7,341 nucleotides of DNA from positions 1 through 7,341 of the forward strand of contig JACCZH010000341.1 in NCBI GenBank assembly GCA_013696045.1, read 5' to 3'. The stretch is from Chloroflexia bacterium. Its GTDB lineage: Bacteria > Chloroflexota > Chloroflexia > Thermomicrobiales > CFX8. Numbering within the stretch: the stretch's first letter is position 1; each line of letters begins with the position of its first letter. The position numbers were made by a program, and so were the translations under genes. Below the pieces are notes generated by a model that had not been told where the DNA came from, did no database searches, and was given only the letters and a program-made list of their open reading frames with translations. Shown one piece after another: positions 6,620-7,341 of this stretch.

Positions 6620-6874
6620 CTAGCCGGCGGCCGCGGTTGCAAGAATCTGGCGCAGGATAATGATCGCGAAGATGGAGATCATCGGAGAGAGGTCAATCAT
6701 TCCGGTGCGAGGCATGATCTGCCGGATCGGCGAAATGATCGGCTCGGTCAACTGGATCAACACCTGAGAGATTGGATTCTGCCCGGAACGATCGAACCAG
6801 GAGAGAATAGCGCGCCCAATGATCGCAAACTGCATGATCAAGAGGAACGTGTCGATAATTTGATAGATGGCCAA
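6620..6874 (-). CDS. yggT: YggT family small integral membrane protein
   Basis: An 84-residue hydrophobic protein with the YggT pattern. A first membrane helix (about 5-22) ends in RAILSWF (21-27), followed by NPISQVLIQLTEPIISPIRQ (33-52), whose 'P....L...T.P...P.R' spacing is the family signature. Then come IMPRTGMIDLSPM (53-65) and a second helix (about 64-79, ISIFAIIILRQIL). Length matches the single-repeat YggT form. The molecular role is not well settled; Gram-positive homologues (YlmG) sit near division genes and plant homologues affect chloroplast nucleoid and division. The start is TTG 6874, giving a typical short N-terminus before helix 1; an AAGG lies 11 bases upstream. The next in-frame ATG (6835) would cut into helix 1. 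The frame stays open well upstream, but that part is unlike the family. It is monocistronic here and convergent with ricT. Confidence 0.85.
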   Translation of the reverse strand: MAIYQIIDTFLLIMQFAIIGRAILSWFDRSGQNPISQVLIQLTEPIISPIRQIMPRTGMIDLSPMISIFAIIILRQILATAAAG

Positions 6875-6948
6875 TACTGATTTTGCCTTACACGATCCGC
6901 ACGATGCCGGCAGAACACGCTGCGCGAGGAGACCGGCCGGCAGCAAGA

Positions 6949-6957
6949 ATGATAGCA
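6949..6957 (-). promoter_or_regulatory. Putative extended -10 promoter for yggT
   Basis: On the minus strand the bases read TGCTATCAT, an extended -10 with five of six matches to TATAAT. It lies about 75 bases upstream of the proposed TTG start. No good -35 is seen at the usual spacing, which extended -10 promoters can tolerate. If real, it supports the short YggT, because the upstream open frame would be mostly untranscribed. Confidence 0.35.
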
Positions 6958-6963
6958 AACTCA

Positions 6964-6978
6964 CCGCATTCGCTGCGG
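6964..6978. repeat. Inverted repeat in the yggT / ABM-like divergent spacer
   Basis: CCGCA-TTCGC-TGCGG forms a 5-base-pair GC-rich stem with a 5-base loop. It ends 22 bases before the ATG at 7001 and lies just upstream of the yggT -10 candidate. It could be an operator or a leader hairpin; the sequence does not show which. Confidence 0.3.
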
Positions 6979-6987
6979 AATTGATTT

Positions 6988-6993
6988 GAGAGG
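6988..6993 (+). promoter_or_regulatory. Ribosome binding site deciding the ATG 7001 start
   Basis: GAGAGG lies 7 bases upstream of the ATG at 7001. It favours this ATG over the in-frame TTG at 6986, which the same bases partly overlap. Confidence 0.6.
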
Positions 6994-7000
6994 CACGCTC

Positions 7001-7306
7001 ATGTTGGAAACCCCGGGCTTCGTCGTTGTCGATATCTGGAAGGTCAAACCTGGCAAACAGGAAGAGTTGCGCAAGGTTCTGGCTGAAGCCGGGCGGCATT
7101 TTCGAACGGTGGATGGCGTGTTGTCCGTCGATTACACTCAATTGGTCGACGACGAGGACCGCTATCTGGTGGTGTTTCGCTACCGCGACGCTGACGCGCG
7201 CACCGCTTTGGTAGCCACTGATGCTTTACGCTCGACGATGGAGCGTCTTGCGGCATTGTGGAGCCTTGAGAGCCCGATCTATCAGGGTGTATCAACGGGA
7301 TTGTAA
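7001..7306 (+). CDS. Small dimeric alpha/beta-barrel (ABM-like) protein
   Basis: A 101-residue soluble protein with a ferredoxin-like beta-alpha-beta-beta-alpha-beta order. It starts with GFVVVDIWKVKPGKQEELRK (6-25, strand 1 then helix 1 with the usual 'v.pgk.ee' link). Then come GVLSVDYTQLVDD (39-51, strand 2), RYLVVFRYRDADA (54-66, strand 3, typical 'y.v.....d.da') and a helix (about 67-86). A short final strand lies near 92-96 (PIYQG). This matches the antibiotic biosynthesis monooxygenase (ABM)/dimeric alpha-beta barrel superfamily, which includes cofactor-free monooxygenases, heme-degrading enzymes and members of unknown role. No heme-ligand or catalytic set can be assigned from sequence alone, so no reaction is proposed. 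The ATG at 7001 is chosen for its strong Shine-Dalgarno. It diverges from yggT across a 126-base spacer, and only 35 apparently noncoding bases follow before the window edge. Confidence 0.75.
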   Translation: MLETPGFVVVDIWKVKPGKQEELRKVLAEAGRHFRTVDGVLSVDYTQLVDDEDRYLVVFRYRDADARTALVATDALRSTMERLAALWSLESPIYQGVSTGL

Positions 7307-7341
7307 TTCGCAGCTATCTTGTCATCTCGACCTTGCGGAGA

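Noticed and set aside
6986..7000. TTG start five codons upstream of the ABM-like ATG
   Set aside because: The TTG overlaps the GAGAGG ribosome binding site that sits at ideal distance from the ATG at 7001.
6875..7141. Long upstream extension of yggT (start at 7141)
   Set aside because: It would run antisense through the 5' part of the ABM-like gene, makes a protein twice the family length, and starts upstream of the likely promoter.

Overview
The window reads as a bacterial chromosome segment of moderately high GC, with dense coding on both strands. It has two blocks of genes that diverge from a short spacer at about 3578-3674, followed by two small genes. Taxonomy is uncertain. HolB with a four-cysteine zinc module, translationally coupled to RicT, resembles the Firmicutes arrangement. 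The GC content, the many GTG and TTG starts and the sequence style would also suit Chloroflexota or a related deep lineage. I hold that placement loosely.

Left block (minus strand, about 3577 down to 1): four consecutive glycosyltransferases. In transcription order they are a rhamnosyltransferase-like GT2, a WaaE-like GT2, a second rhamnosyltransferase-like GT2, and a GT4 (GT-B fold) enzyme cut off by the window edge. All three junctions are 4-base stop/start overlaps (ATGA, GTGA, ATGA), so this is one translationally coupled operon. It probably builds a cell-surface or exopolysaccharide glycan by stepwise sugar addition. No polymerase, flippase or nucleotide-sugar gene lies inside the window.

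Right block (plus strand, 3675-6588): a two-helix membrane protein with a degenerate NERD-like cytoplasmic domain, then holB (DNA polymerase III delta-prime), then ricT (PSP1-domain protein). The first two genes overlap by 4 bases and the last two by 13 bases. In Bacillus subtilis the comparable cluster is tmk-yaaQ-yaaR-holB-yaaT(ricT). Here the gene directly before holB is instead the membrane protein.

Distal part (6589-7341): yggT runs on the minus strand, convergent with ricT. A small dimeric alpha/beta-barrel (ABM-like) protein then runs divergently from yggT to the right edge.

No tRNA, rRNA, CRISPR array, insertion sequence or phage gene was seen. No stretch longer than about 130 bases lacks a gene. 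I did not find a clearly new system. The most unusual points are the extra N-terminal cysteine cluster in RicT and the NERD-like membrane protein that has lost its expected catalytic residues and is coupled to a replication gene.
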